A DNA stretch of 7,176 nt, from the NCBI GenBank assembly GCA_016200125.1, contig JACQFK010000487.1, forward strand, positions 1-7,176, read 5' to 3'. The translations under genes and the position numbers were made by a program. Position 1 is the first letter of the stretch, and each line of letters starts with the position of its first letter. The DNA is from Planctomycetota bacterium (lineage in GTDB: Bacteria > Planctomycetota > MHYJ01 > JACPRB01). Below are positions 1 through 5,837 of the stretch, piece after piece. The notes under the pieces are model-generated. The model made no database searches, was not told where the DNA came from, and saw only the letters and a list, made by a program, of their open reading frames with translations.

Positions 1-399
1 GCTCTCCAGGATCACGAGTTGGCCGGGGCGGAGCCGCGGGAGAAGGCTCTCCAGCGCCGAGAGGATGAAGGAGATGTCGGGCTCCCGGCTCTTCCGGAGG
101 GGGGTCGGCACGCAGATCACCACTGCGTCGGCCGGCCCCGCGGCGTCGAAGCCCGTCGCCACCGACAGCCTCCCGGCCTCAACCAGAGCGCGAAGGACGT
201 CTTCGGCCACATCGGCCACGTACGACTCGCCTCGATTCACCGAAGTCACCTTTTCCAGGTCGACGTCGATCCCCCGGACGGTGAATCCCGCTCGCGCCAG
301 GGCGACCGCCAGCGTGAGCCCGACATACCCCAGACCGACCACGGCGACCTCGGCGGTCCGGGAGCGGAGCTTCTCGTGGAGCGCGTCCCTGATCGTCAT
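1..399 (-). CDS. UDP-sugar 6-dehydrogenase (UDP-GlcNAc/ManNAc dehydrogenase type), N-terminal part
   Basis: This is the first 133 residues of a nucleotide-sugar dehydrogenase; the gene runs off the left edge. The family oxidises C6 of a UDP-hexose in two NAD+-dependent steps to a uronic acid, supplying an acidic sugar nucleotide for the polymer in the cytoplasm. Seen: a Rossmann dinucleotide-binding loop VGLGYVGL at residues 21-28, the end-of-strand acidic pair GIDVD at 43-47, the SYVADV segment at 59-64, the ICVPTPL motif at 95-101, then EPDIS and GQLVILES. The pattern with SYVADV, CVPTPL and EPD resembles the WecC/TviB/WbpA (N-acetylhexosamine) branch more than plain UDP-glucose dehydrogenase; the substrate is inferred. 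The catalytic Cys lies beyond the window. The ATG at 399 overlaps the kinase stop as ATGA (4 bp), so translational coupling is likely. A GGAG lies 9 nt upstream, inside the kinase gene. Confidence 0.9.
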   Translation of the reverse strand, partial: MTIRDALHEKLRSRTAEVAVVGLGYVGLTLAVALARAGFTVRGIDVDLEKVTSVNRGESYVADVAEDVLRALVEAGRLSVATGFDAAGPADAVVICVPTPLRKSREPDISFILSALESLLPRLRPGQLVILES

Positions 400-1139
400 T
401 TCGTCCCGCTCCGCACGTACGGCTTGTAGTAGCGGTTGTAGTAGCGCCTGAGCCCCCAGCTCGGCATCTCGTTGATGACCACGCCCGCGATCTTCGCCCC
501 CACGGATTCCAGCAGGGCCTTCGCCCGCGCGAGGTCGCGGCACCGCGTGCTGCCGGCCTTGGCCACCAGGATCACGGCGTCCACCGCCCTGGCGAGGAAG
601 AGGTTGTCGGGCACGACGAGGATCGGCGAGGAATCGCACAGGACCAGGTCGCCCCTAGCCGCCATCTCCCCGACAACCTCCTTCAGCCGGGCCGTGGCCA
701 GCATCCCCCGGCTGTCGCGGTGCACCGTCGCACCGCGGGGGACAAGCCACATCCCCTCGCCCACCGGCGTCAGCGAGTTCTCGATGCTGGTCTCGCCGCG
801 CAGCGCCTCAACGAACCCTCCATTCTGCGAGACCTTCATGGCGCGGTGCAGGGTCGGCCGATGAAAGTCGGTGTCTGCCAGCACGACCCGCTGGCCCGCT
901 TCCCGGAACGCCAGGCCGAGGTTGATGACCACCGTCGATTTCCCTTCCGCGGGGAAGGGGCTGGCGACGAGGACCGTCCGGATATTATCCGCGCGCATGG
1001 CGAGCTGAACAGCCACCCGCAGGTTCTGGAACGCGTCGGCAAACAGGAACGGCTCGGACACACCCTTCTTGTCGTTCAACTCGTGTACGGGGAGGAAGAT
1101 CGGCCGATGGGACCGGAGGCGCGGGATCACCGCCAGCAC
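396..1139 (-). CDS. BY-family tyrosine kinase (Wzc/CapB-type cytoplasmic domain)
   Basis: This is a P-loop autokinase that controls polysaccharide polymerisation and export by acting on the chain-length protein encoded just upstream. Seen in the 247 residues: a Walker A loop ASPFPAEGKSTV at 59-70, a Walker A' motif VVLADTDFHRP at 85-95 (D89, D91), a Walker B LVLCD at 165-169 followed by SSP where the family usually has a T/S-P-P, and a C-terminal tyrosine cluster (Y233, Y234, Y237, Y238, Y241), the usual autophosphorylation tail. The start is a GTG that overlaps the end of the chain-length gene by 13 bp, with a G-rich stretch a few bases upstream. Residues 1-9 (MLAVIPRLR) match the juxtamembrane segment that in Wzc/GumC proteins follows the second membrane helix. 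The frame may therefore be the severed 3' half of one wzc-like gene. The kinase domain itself looks intact, and its stop overlaps the dehydrogenase start. Confidence 0.92.
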   Translation of the reverse strand: MLAVIPRLRSHRPIFLPVHELNDKKGVSEPFLFADAFQNLRVAVQLAMRADNIRTVLVASPFPAEGKSTVVINLGLAFREAGQRVVLADTDFHRPTLHRAMKVSQNGGFVEALRGETSIENSLTPVGEGMWLVPRGATVHRDSRGMLATARLKEVVGEMAARGDLVLCDSSPILVVPDNLFLARAVDAVILVAKAGSTRCRDLARAKALLESVGAKIAGVVINEMPSWGLRRYYNRYYKPYVRSGTK

Positions 1140-2542
1140 GGGAGCCCGCCCCCCAGCACCCCCGCCAGGAGGAGGGCCAGAGCGAGGTACTTGAGGCGCT
1201 TCTGGTTCAACGCAGGCGAGGGCGGCCCCGGCGGATCAATCACCTTGACGACCTTCATCTCCCCCTGCTCGAGGATCCGGGCGGCCGTCAGCTTGTCCGA
1301 GAGGAGCGTGTGGAGGTTGCGGTTGCTTTCGGCCTCGCGGACGAGCCGGCTGTACTCCGACTCGCTCCGGGACAGGCCGCTCAGGCTCTGCCGGAGCGTC
1401 TCGACCTGCTTGCGCAGGGCCTCCTCCTGGGCATCGAGGGAGTGGAACGCGGTCTCTAGCGCGATCACCTGCTCGGCGAAGTTGAACCGCTCGGCCGGCG
1501 GCACCGCCCCCGGGTCCGGGGTGACGGGCGTCGTCCCCTTCACGGCATCGCCGAGCTGGCGCTGCACCTCCGCGATGCGATCCTTGATGAGGGCGATCCG
1601 CGGATGCTCCTCGGTGTACTTGGTCCTGAGGTCGAGCACGGCACCCTCGAGCTGGGCGAGCTGGCTACGCAACCGCAGCACATCCGGCGGCGGCGGCCCT
1701 CGTGGCGTCGCGACGGGCGGAGGTGGCATGCCCTTCTGCTTTTCCAGCTTTTCTCGTAGCCCCGCGAGTCGCGCTTGAACCATCTTCTTGCCGGCCTCAA
1801 CCTCGCCAAGCGCATTCTCGGTTTGCGAGAGGCGGTCGACCGCGGCCTGGCTGCGCTCCGGGAGCTTGATGCCGCCGTGGGCGGCGGTGAAGTCCCGCAG
1901 CGCCTCGTCGCTCGCCTGCAGGTTCTTTTTCACCTCCGCGAGCTGCTGCTCCAGGAACTCCCGCGACACCCTCGCGTCGTCCACGTTGAACGACCGCGTC
2001 CGCGCCAGGAGCACCTCGATGTAGGTGTTCGCGATGTCCACGGCGACCTGCGATTTCGACGCCTCGGCGACGATATCCACGATGCCGAAGCCCTTCGAGT
2101 CGAAGGCGACCCGCGTCCGCTGGAGCTCCTTCAAGGCGCGCCGCTGCGGGCTCTCCACCTCCGGCTCCACCCCCGTGAAGCGCCGGTAGGCGTTCTTGAG
2201 CTCCAGCCAGTAGTCCACGTAGTACGGGTTCTCGATGAGGTCCTTGAGGGAAGCCTTGGGGAGGCTGTCGACCACGCCTTCCGCCAGGCTACGGCTTCGG
2301 AGGATCGCGAGCTGGACGGGGAGCGGCCGGAAGGGGGACAACTCTTGGAAGATCGGCGCCCGGTCGGGGCGGGTCTCCAGCAGGATCGTCGCGGAGGTCC
2401 TGAAGCGCGGCGGTTCCTTCGACAGAAAGTACGACGCCGGCACCAGCGCCACCGCGGATACGACAAACGTGGCCAACGCCACCCTCTTGCGGCGTCTCAG
2501 GACGCCTTTGGCTAGGCGCGTAACGATCTGCCAGAGTTCCAT
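1127..2542 (-). CDS. Polysaccharide chain-length determinant / co-polymerase (Wzz-GumC type)
   Basis: This inner-membrane polysaccharide co-polymerase sets chain length and contacts the export channel through its periplasmic coiled coil. Seen in the 471 residues: a basic N-terminus and TM1 at about 20-41; a Wzz domain after it (RTSATILLE at 48-56); long heptad-rich regions at about 190-275 and 290-440 interrupted by a proline-rich loop (PPPPVATPRGPPPP); a KYTEEHPRIALIKDRI segment typical of GumC proteins; and a Pro-rich run into TM2 at about 451-467. The frame stops right after TM2 with LPCWR. It lacks the cytoplasmic tail (about 20-30 residues ending in LPVLxVIPR) usual in the family; the end of that tail appears in another frame at the start of the kinase gene. 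The ATG at 2542 has a GGGGGAG about 10 nt upstream, inside the GGDEF remnant. TM2 and the cytoplasmic junction look damaged or rearranged; the periplasmic part is complete. Confidence 0.9.
   Translation of the reverse strand: MELWQIVTRLAKGVLRRRKRVALATFVVSAVALVPASYFLSKEPPRFRTSATILLETRPDRAPIFQELSPFRPLPVQLAILRSRSLAEGVVDSLPKASLKDLIENPYYVDYWLELKNAYRRFTGVEPEVESPQRRALKELQRTRVAFDSKGFGIVDIVAEASKSQVAVDIANTYIEVLLARTRSFNVDDARVSREFLEQQLAEVKKNLQASDEALRDFTAAHGGIKLPERSQAAVDRLSQTENALGEVEAGKKMVQARLAGLREKLEKQKGMPPPPVATPRGPPPPDVLRLRSQLAQLEGAVLDLRTKYTEEHPRIALIKDRIAEVQRQLGDAVKGTTPVTPDPGAVPPAERFNFAEQVIALETAFHSLDAQEEALRKQVETLRQSLSGLSRSESEYSRLVREAESNRNLHTLLSDKLTAARILEQGEMKVVKVIDPPGPPSPALNQKRLKYLALALLLAGVLGGGLPCWR
1148..1154 (-). 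other. Slippery heptamer G_GGG_GGC at the Wzz/kinase junction
   Basis: On the minus strand the chain-length frame reads CTG GGG GGC, so G_GGG_GGC sits exactly in the X_XXY_YYZ register of a -1 slippery site, 19 nt before the TGA. A -1 slip there continues as CGG GCT CCC GTG CTG, which is the kinase frame (…APVLAVIPR). The arrangement is visible; that ribosomes slip here is inference. A six-G run is also a place where sequencing or replication errors happen. Confidence 0.4.
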
Positions 2543-2766
2543 GACGTTCCCGCTCCCCCGATCACACGATTTCGTCCCTGAGCCTTCGCCCTGTACATGG
2601 CGTGGTCGGCCTCCACGACCAACTCGCGGGGCTCTGACAACTGCATCGCGAAAGAGGCGACGCCGATGCTGACGCTCGCCCGGACCGGAAGCGCCGCCAC
2701 CGCGGCGCGAAGGCGCTCCCCCAGCCGGGCCGCCTGCTCCTCACCCGCTCGGCCGTCTCCATCGCT
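2512..2766 (-). pseudogene. GGDEF (diguanylate cyclase) domain remnant, C-terminal end only
   Basis: One minus-strand frame in the space between the sugar transferase and the chain-length gene reads as the last third of a GGDEF domain. Seen, in order: SDGDG, then a helix ARLGERLRAAVAALPV, the strand ASVSIGVASFA (about 2679-2647), and the diagnostic ADHAMYRAKAQGRNRV (about 2610-2563). A full GGDEF domain is about 160 residues and carries the GG(D/E)EF active loop upstream; neither that loop nor the first 90-100 residues are present, because the similarity begins directly at the sugar transferase stop codon. The only usual in-frame start is a GTG at 2700, inside the domain. The frame stays open to 2512, overlapping the chain-length start by 31 bp. 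It cannot make an active cyclase; I read it as a relic of a deleted or rearranged gene. The fold recognition is firm, while the inactivity is inferred from the missing active site. Confidence 0.75.
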
Positions 2767-4138
2767 ACCGGGCCCCGCGCGCGAACAGCACCACCTGGAT
2801 CGTGTTGAGCAGGATCAGCAGATCCAGGAACGGAGAGAGGTTTTTGATGTAGTAGAGGTCGTACTGGAGCTTCTCCAGCGTGTCCTCCACGGAGGCGGCA
2901 TAGCGGTGGCGCACCTGCGCCCAGCCCGTGATGCCCGGCTTGACCGAGAGCCGCTCCATGTAGAACGGGATCTGCTGCCGCAGCAGCCGCACGAACTCGG
3001 GGCGCTCCGGACGCGGGCCGATGAAGCTCATGTCCCCCATGAGCACGTTGAAGAGCTGCGGCAGCTCGTCCAGCCGGGTCCGCCTGAGGACCCGCCCGAG
3101 GCGCGTGACCCGGGAGTCGCCCTGAGTGGCCCAGACCGCCCAGGACCCCTGCTCGGCGTCCACGTGCATGGACCGGAACTTGTTGAGCACGAAGATCCGG
3201 CCCCCCTGGCCCACCCGTTCCTGGCGGAAGAGCGCGGGTCCCCTCGAATCCATCTTGGTGGCCACGGCGATAAGACCCATCACGGGGAGCGAGAGGGCCA
3301 GGCCGGCGACCGCCAGCACCACGTCCACGGCGCGCTTCAGCGTCTGCGTGAGGTGGGTCTTTACGAACCCGTCGGAGAAGATGAGCCAGCTCGGTCGGAG
3401 GTCGGTGACCAGGATCTTGCCCGTCTGCTTCTCGTAGAAGGTCGGCCAGTCCTCGACCTGGATCCCCGCCAGCCGGCACTCCAGCAGGTCGGTCGCGGGA
3501 AACGCCCCCCGCATGTCGGGCAGGGCGACCAGCACGAGGTCAGGCTGGAGCTCCTCGACGATGTTCAGGAGGTCTTTCGACTTCCCCAGGAGGTCGGACC
3601 CGGAAGGCAGCTTCTCGTGGGCGCCGGGGTCGTCGTCCAGGAACCCGAGGACCCTGAACGGGCGGGAGCCGTTCGCCTGAAGATCGACAAGGCGCTGGGC
3701 GGCGCGGCTCACGCCCAGCACGAGCACGCGCTTGCGAAGGCGCTCGTTCGAGTGGATCTCCATCCAGGCCAATCGCGAGACGAGGAGCCCGGCCGCCAGG
3801 AACCCGAAGATCTGCACGAAGGCGAGCCGGCCGAAGCGAAGGGCCGGAACGGCGAAGCTCGCGGCGGCGACCAGGATGGCGCCGCAGGCGACGGCCAGCA
3901 GGAGACGCGCGGTCAGCTCCCGGCGGCCCAGGTGGCTGTCCGTCTTGTAGAGGTCCGCGAGGTAGAGGGCAAAGAGCACGATCGCCGAGAGGGAGACGAC
4001 CTTCGGCCAGAGCGTCCCCTCCCCGATCCAGCCGCCCAAAGAGCGGGAGAGGAGGATGGCGCCGAGGATGACGCCAAGGTCCGCGGTCAGCAGAGCGAAC
4101 AGGAAGCTGGGGATATAGTGCCGAAAGAGCCGGAACAT
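2765..4138 (-). CDS. Polyprenyl-phosphate sugar-1-phosphate transferase (initiating glycosyltransferase, PEP-CTERM-locus type)
   Basis: This inner-membrane enzyme transfers a hexose-1-phosphate from a UDP-sugar to undecaprenyl phosphate, the first step of repeat-unit assembly. Seen in the 457 residues: four hydrophobic segments (about 10-31, 46-62, 78-97, 105-124); a nucleotide-binding-like middle domain with RVLVLGVSRAAQRLV at 137-151 and FLDDDPGA at 166-173; a fifth membrane segment at about 270-292; and the catalytic domain with QERVG at 306-310, FRSM at 321-324, RLDELPQLFNVLMGDMSFIGPRPERPEF at 355-382 (Asp-Glu pair D357/E358), and KPGITGWAQVR at 400-410. It ends in GAR as the family does, so it is complete. 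The middle stretch VEDWPTFYEKQTGK…LRPSWLIFSDGF is characteristic, from memory, of the subfamily in exosortase-A loci. The ATG at 4138 has no Shine-Dalgarno and lies about 6 nt after the predicted sigma-54 start site. It is probably the first gene of its transcript. Confidence 0.95.
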   Translation of the reverse strand: MFRLFRHYIPSFLFALLTADLGVILGAILLSRSLGGWIGEGTLWPKVVSLSAIVLFALYLADLYKTDSHLGRRELTARLLLAVACGAILVAAASFAVPALRFGRLAFVQIFGFLAAGLLVSRLAWMEIHSNERLRKRVLVLGVSRAAQRLVDLQANGSRPFRVLGFLDDDPGAHEKLPSGSDLLGKSKDLLNIVEELQPDLVLVALPDMRGAFPATDLLECRLAGIQVEDWPTFYEKQTGKILVTDLRPSWLIFSDGFVKTHLTQTLKRAVDVVLAVAGLALSLPVMGLIAVATKMDSRGPALFRQERVGQGGRIFVLNKFRSMHVDAEQGSWAVWATQGDSRVTRLGRVLRRTRLDELPQLFNVLMGDMSFIGPRPERPEFVRLLRQQIPFYMERLSVKPGITGWAQVRHRYAASVEDTLEKLQYDLYYIKNLSPFLDLLILLNTIQVVLFARGAR

Positions 4139-4154
4139 GGACGGCGTAAGTCAT

Positions 4155-4170
4155 GGCAAGCCCCGTGCCA
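4155..4170 (-). promoter_or_regulatory. Sigma-54 (RpoN) -24/-12 promoter
   Basis: The minus strand reads TGGCACG-GGGC-TTGCC, matching the RpoN consensus TGGCACG-N4-TTGCW at every position but the last. The invariant GG (-25/-24) and GC (-13/-12) are exactly 10 nt apart. The predicted start of transcription is about position 4144, 6 nt before the sugar transferase ATG. Orientation and position fit control of the sugar transferase, chain-length, kinase and dehydrogenase genes. A sigma-54 activator gene lies upstream in the same locus. Confidence 0.85.
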
Positions 4171-4183
4171 TCGGCCATGTTCC

Positions 4184-4196
4184 TAAGCGATTGATT
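4184..4196 (-). promoter_or_regulatory. IHF-consensus site upstream of the sigma-54 promoter
   Basis: The minus strand reads AATCAA-TCGC-TTA, a perfect fit to the IHF consensus WATCAA-N4-TTR. It is centred near -46 relative to the predicted start, between the promoter and the upstream palindromes. That is where IHF bends DNA so an activator can touch the sigma-54 polymerase. The consensus is short, and whether this organism has IHF is unknown. Confidence 0.55.
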
Positions 4197-4218
4197 TTCC
4201 TCGCTCGGCGGGCCCGTC

Positions 4219-4238
4219 GAGAAGGGACCGGCCTTCTC
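4219..4238. repeat. Inverted repeat, possible activator site
   Basis: GAGAAGG and CCTTCTC form perfect 7-bp arms around the 6-nt spacer GACCGG, centred near -85 from the predicted sigma-54 start. No T-run follows on either strand, so it is a poor terminator. Its position suits an upstream activator-binding site or a DNA hairpin; the role is inferred. Confidence 0.35.
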
Positions 4239-4290
4239 AAACCGCGCAAATTTGGGAGGACCGGCGGGAAGAGCTTAAAAATTATGATGT

Positions 4291-4303
4291 TGGCCGTCGG
4301 CCA
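4291..4303. repeat. Perfect palindrome TGGCCG-T-CGGCCA, possible activator site
   Basis: Two 6-bp arms surround a single central base, centred near -153 from the predicted sigma-54 start, within the usual 80-200 bp range for enhancer sites. Dyads of this kind suit a dimeric Fis-type HTH such as the one encoded at the right edge. It is also 53 bp past the stop of the barrel gene; as RNA it would give only a 5-bp stem, and the nearest T-run is about 10 nt further on, so it is a weak terminator at best. Confidence 0.35.
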
Positions 4304-4355
4304 GCAGAAGTGGGCCTACGCAAAAGCTGCGGGTGGGACCTGCGGACGCCCGATG

Positions 4356-5837
4356 TTAGAAGGAGGCGTTGAGAGAGGCCCGGGCCCGGTTCTCTATATA
4401 GCCACGCCTGGAGCCGGAGGAGGTCGCCTCGGTGTGGTCGTACTCGAGCCCCATGCCGAGCCACCGGAGGAGCTGGACGGAAAAGGAGACGGTGCCCCCC
4501 CAGGTGCCCTCTGTCCCGCCAGGCCCGCCTCCCCCGACGCCGGTGAACTCGTTCTGCCGGTAGAAGGTGCTCGCCGTCCCGCCGATGAAGGGGGTCAGGG
4601 GGTAGGCGAGCGAGGCCCGCACGCCCCGGGTCTTCACGACGCCGAAGCTCTCACCCTGGGCGAACGTCTCGGAGAAGCCCTGGTCCACGCTGAGGGTTGC
4701 GACGGCGCGGGCCAGGTAATAGGTGAAGGTGGTCACGGTCGTGACGGAGTTGGTGTCGGCCCCGGCATCGCTCTCCAGCCGGCTGAAGCCGACGCTGCTG
4801 GTCAGCGACCACCTGCCAGGAATAGCGTAGGCGCTGAAGAACGAGATGCTCCAAATCGTGAAGTCGCTCTTGCCATCGGAGTTGTCGCTCGTCACTGTGC
4901 GGAGCGCGTAGCTCCCCGACACCCCCGCAGACGCCAGGGAGGTGAGCTGGCGGGCCAGGGAGGCCGTGAGCTGGTGGCCGCTCACGTCAGACCCCTTCGA
5001 GGTCTGGCTCGTGAGGTACTCGTAACCGGCGTTTACCGAGTTGGTCTCGTAGATGGTCGTGCCCGCGCTCACGCCGAACGTGTGGGAGACAGTGTCGAGG
5101 TCTCCTTTCTCGTCGAAGAAGGTGCCGAGGCGGTAGAACTCGCGCGTCGCGATTTTGTCGAGGAGATAATCGGCGCTCAGCGAGAACGTGTCGCTGGTGA
5201 AGCCCCCCCGCTCGCGCCGGAGGCTCAGCGCGTCCGCCAGCGCTGGCTCGTCACTCCGCGTCAGGACGTCGGAGGCGGTCAGCCTGAACCGGGGGGTCAC
5301 CTCGTAGCTCACCTGGCCCAGGAGGGAAGAGGTGTCGGCGACCCTGGTCACGTCGGTCAGGCTGTCGTGGGTGGCCGACAGGCTGAGGCCGACCTGCCCC
5401 TTGACGAACGCCCCGTTGATCAGGAGGGTGAGGCCGGGGGAGAGGCTGGTGCGGAAGTTCTCCTGCTTGTTCCGCCGCGAGAGGTTGAAGTTGTCCGTGT
5501 ACTCCTCGGAGAGGCTGACCGAGGGGTGAAGCTCGAACGTGGCCGCGGGCCGGAAGACGGCGCCACGCGGGGGCGCAAAGACCGGAGGCGCGGTGGACGG
5601 GATGGTCGGCGGCGGCGGCGTGGCCGGAGACGGTTGGGGAGGGGCTTCAGCCGGCCCGGGGGAGGGTGGAGCCTGCCCCTCAGCGGACCGGGCAGGCGTG
5701 TCAGAGGTCTGCGGGTCGGGAGCCTGGGCGAGGGCGGGACCCGGGAGCCAGAGCCAGAGCAAGAGCAGGAAGAGGCCCGGCAGCAGGCGGCCTCCTCGCG
5801 CGTCTCGCCATCTCTCAGAAGAGCCGTTGCGGGACAA
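4356..5837 (-). CDS. Outer-membrane beta-barrel protein of an exopolysaccharide locus (putative polysaccharide porin)
   Basis: Predicted outer-membrane barrel of 493 residues. Seen: a hydrophobic signal segment LLPGLFLLLLWLWLPGPALA at about 18-37 with likely cleavage after ALA; a proline-rich linker at about 40-98; then a long run of alternating polar/aromatic amphipathic strands with turns, ending in a Phe as barrels do. The opening LHPSVSLSEEYTDNFNLS is typical of the putative beta-barrel porin 2 type and of the barrel proteins that accompany exosortase-A exopolysaccharide genes; that assignment is from memory. It follows and overlaps the OPX gene by 23 bp, so the two products probably work together as an export conduit. 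The start is doubtful. The only usual in-frame start is a TTG at 5837 without a clear Shine-Dalgarno. A well-placed ATG at 5811, 3 nt after the OPX stop, is out of frame by one base. No transport substrate is shown by the sequence. Confidence 0.85.
   Translation of the reverse strand: MSRNGSSERWRDARGGRLLPGLFLLLLWLWLPGPALAQAPDPQTSDTPARSAEGQAPPSPGPAEAPPQPSPATPPPPTIPSTAPPVFAPPRGAVFRPAATFELHPSVSLSEEYTDNFNLSRRNKQENFRTSLSPGLTLLINGAFVKGQVGLSLSATHDSLTDVTRVADTSSLLGQVSYEVTPRFRLTASDVLTRSDEPALADALSLRRERGGFTSDTFSLSADYLLDKIATREFYRLGTFFDEKGDLDTVSHTFGVSAGTTIYETNSVNAGYEYLTSQTSKGSDVSGHQLTASLARQLTSLASAGVSGSYALRTVTSDNSDGKSDFTIWSISFFSAYAIPGRWSLTSSVGFSRLESDAGADTNSVTTVTTFTYYLARAVATLSVDQGFSETFAQGESFGVVKTRGVRASLAYPLTPFIGGTASTFYRQNEFTGVGGGGPGGTEGTWGGTVSFSVQLLRWLGMGLEYDHTEATSSGSRRGYIENRARASLNASF

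Noticed and set aside
720..1778. Plus-strand open frame of 352 codons opposite kinase and chain-length genes
   Set aside because: It is antisense to two recognised genes, low in complexity and has no motif.
2562..3479. Minus-strand open frame of 305 codons in another frame of the transferase
   Set aside because: It overlaps the transferase catalytic domain out of frame and shows Gly/Ala/Arg/Pro-rich noise only.
2597..4186. Plus-strand open frame of 529 codons opposite the sugar transferase
   Set aside because: It lies antisense to a clearly recognised transferase, has a His/Glu/Arg/Gln-rich composition typical of antisense shadows, and no domain.
4219..4238. Hairpin as a rho-independent terminator between the barrel and transferase genes
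   Set aside because: No T-run follows the 7-bp stem on the minus strand; sequence after it is GC-rich.
4281..4310. Possible sigma-70 promoter (CATAAT on the minus strand) in the intergenic region
   Set aside because: The -10-like hexamer has no acceptable -35 at 16-18 bp (TTCTGC there), and the sigma-54 element is far stronger.
5701..5811. Small 36-residue frame starting at the ATG just after the OPX stop (MARRARR…)
   Set aside because: It becomes Pro/Ala/Leu-rich noise after the first seven residues and ends early; more likely a sign of a start/frame problem in the barrel gene than a separate small gene.
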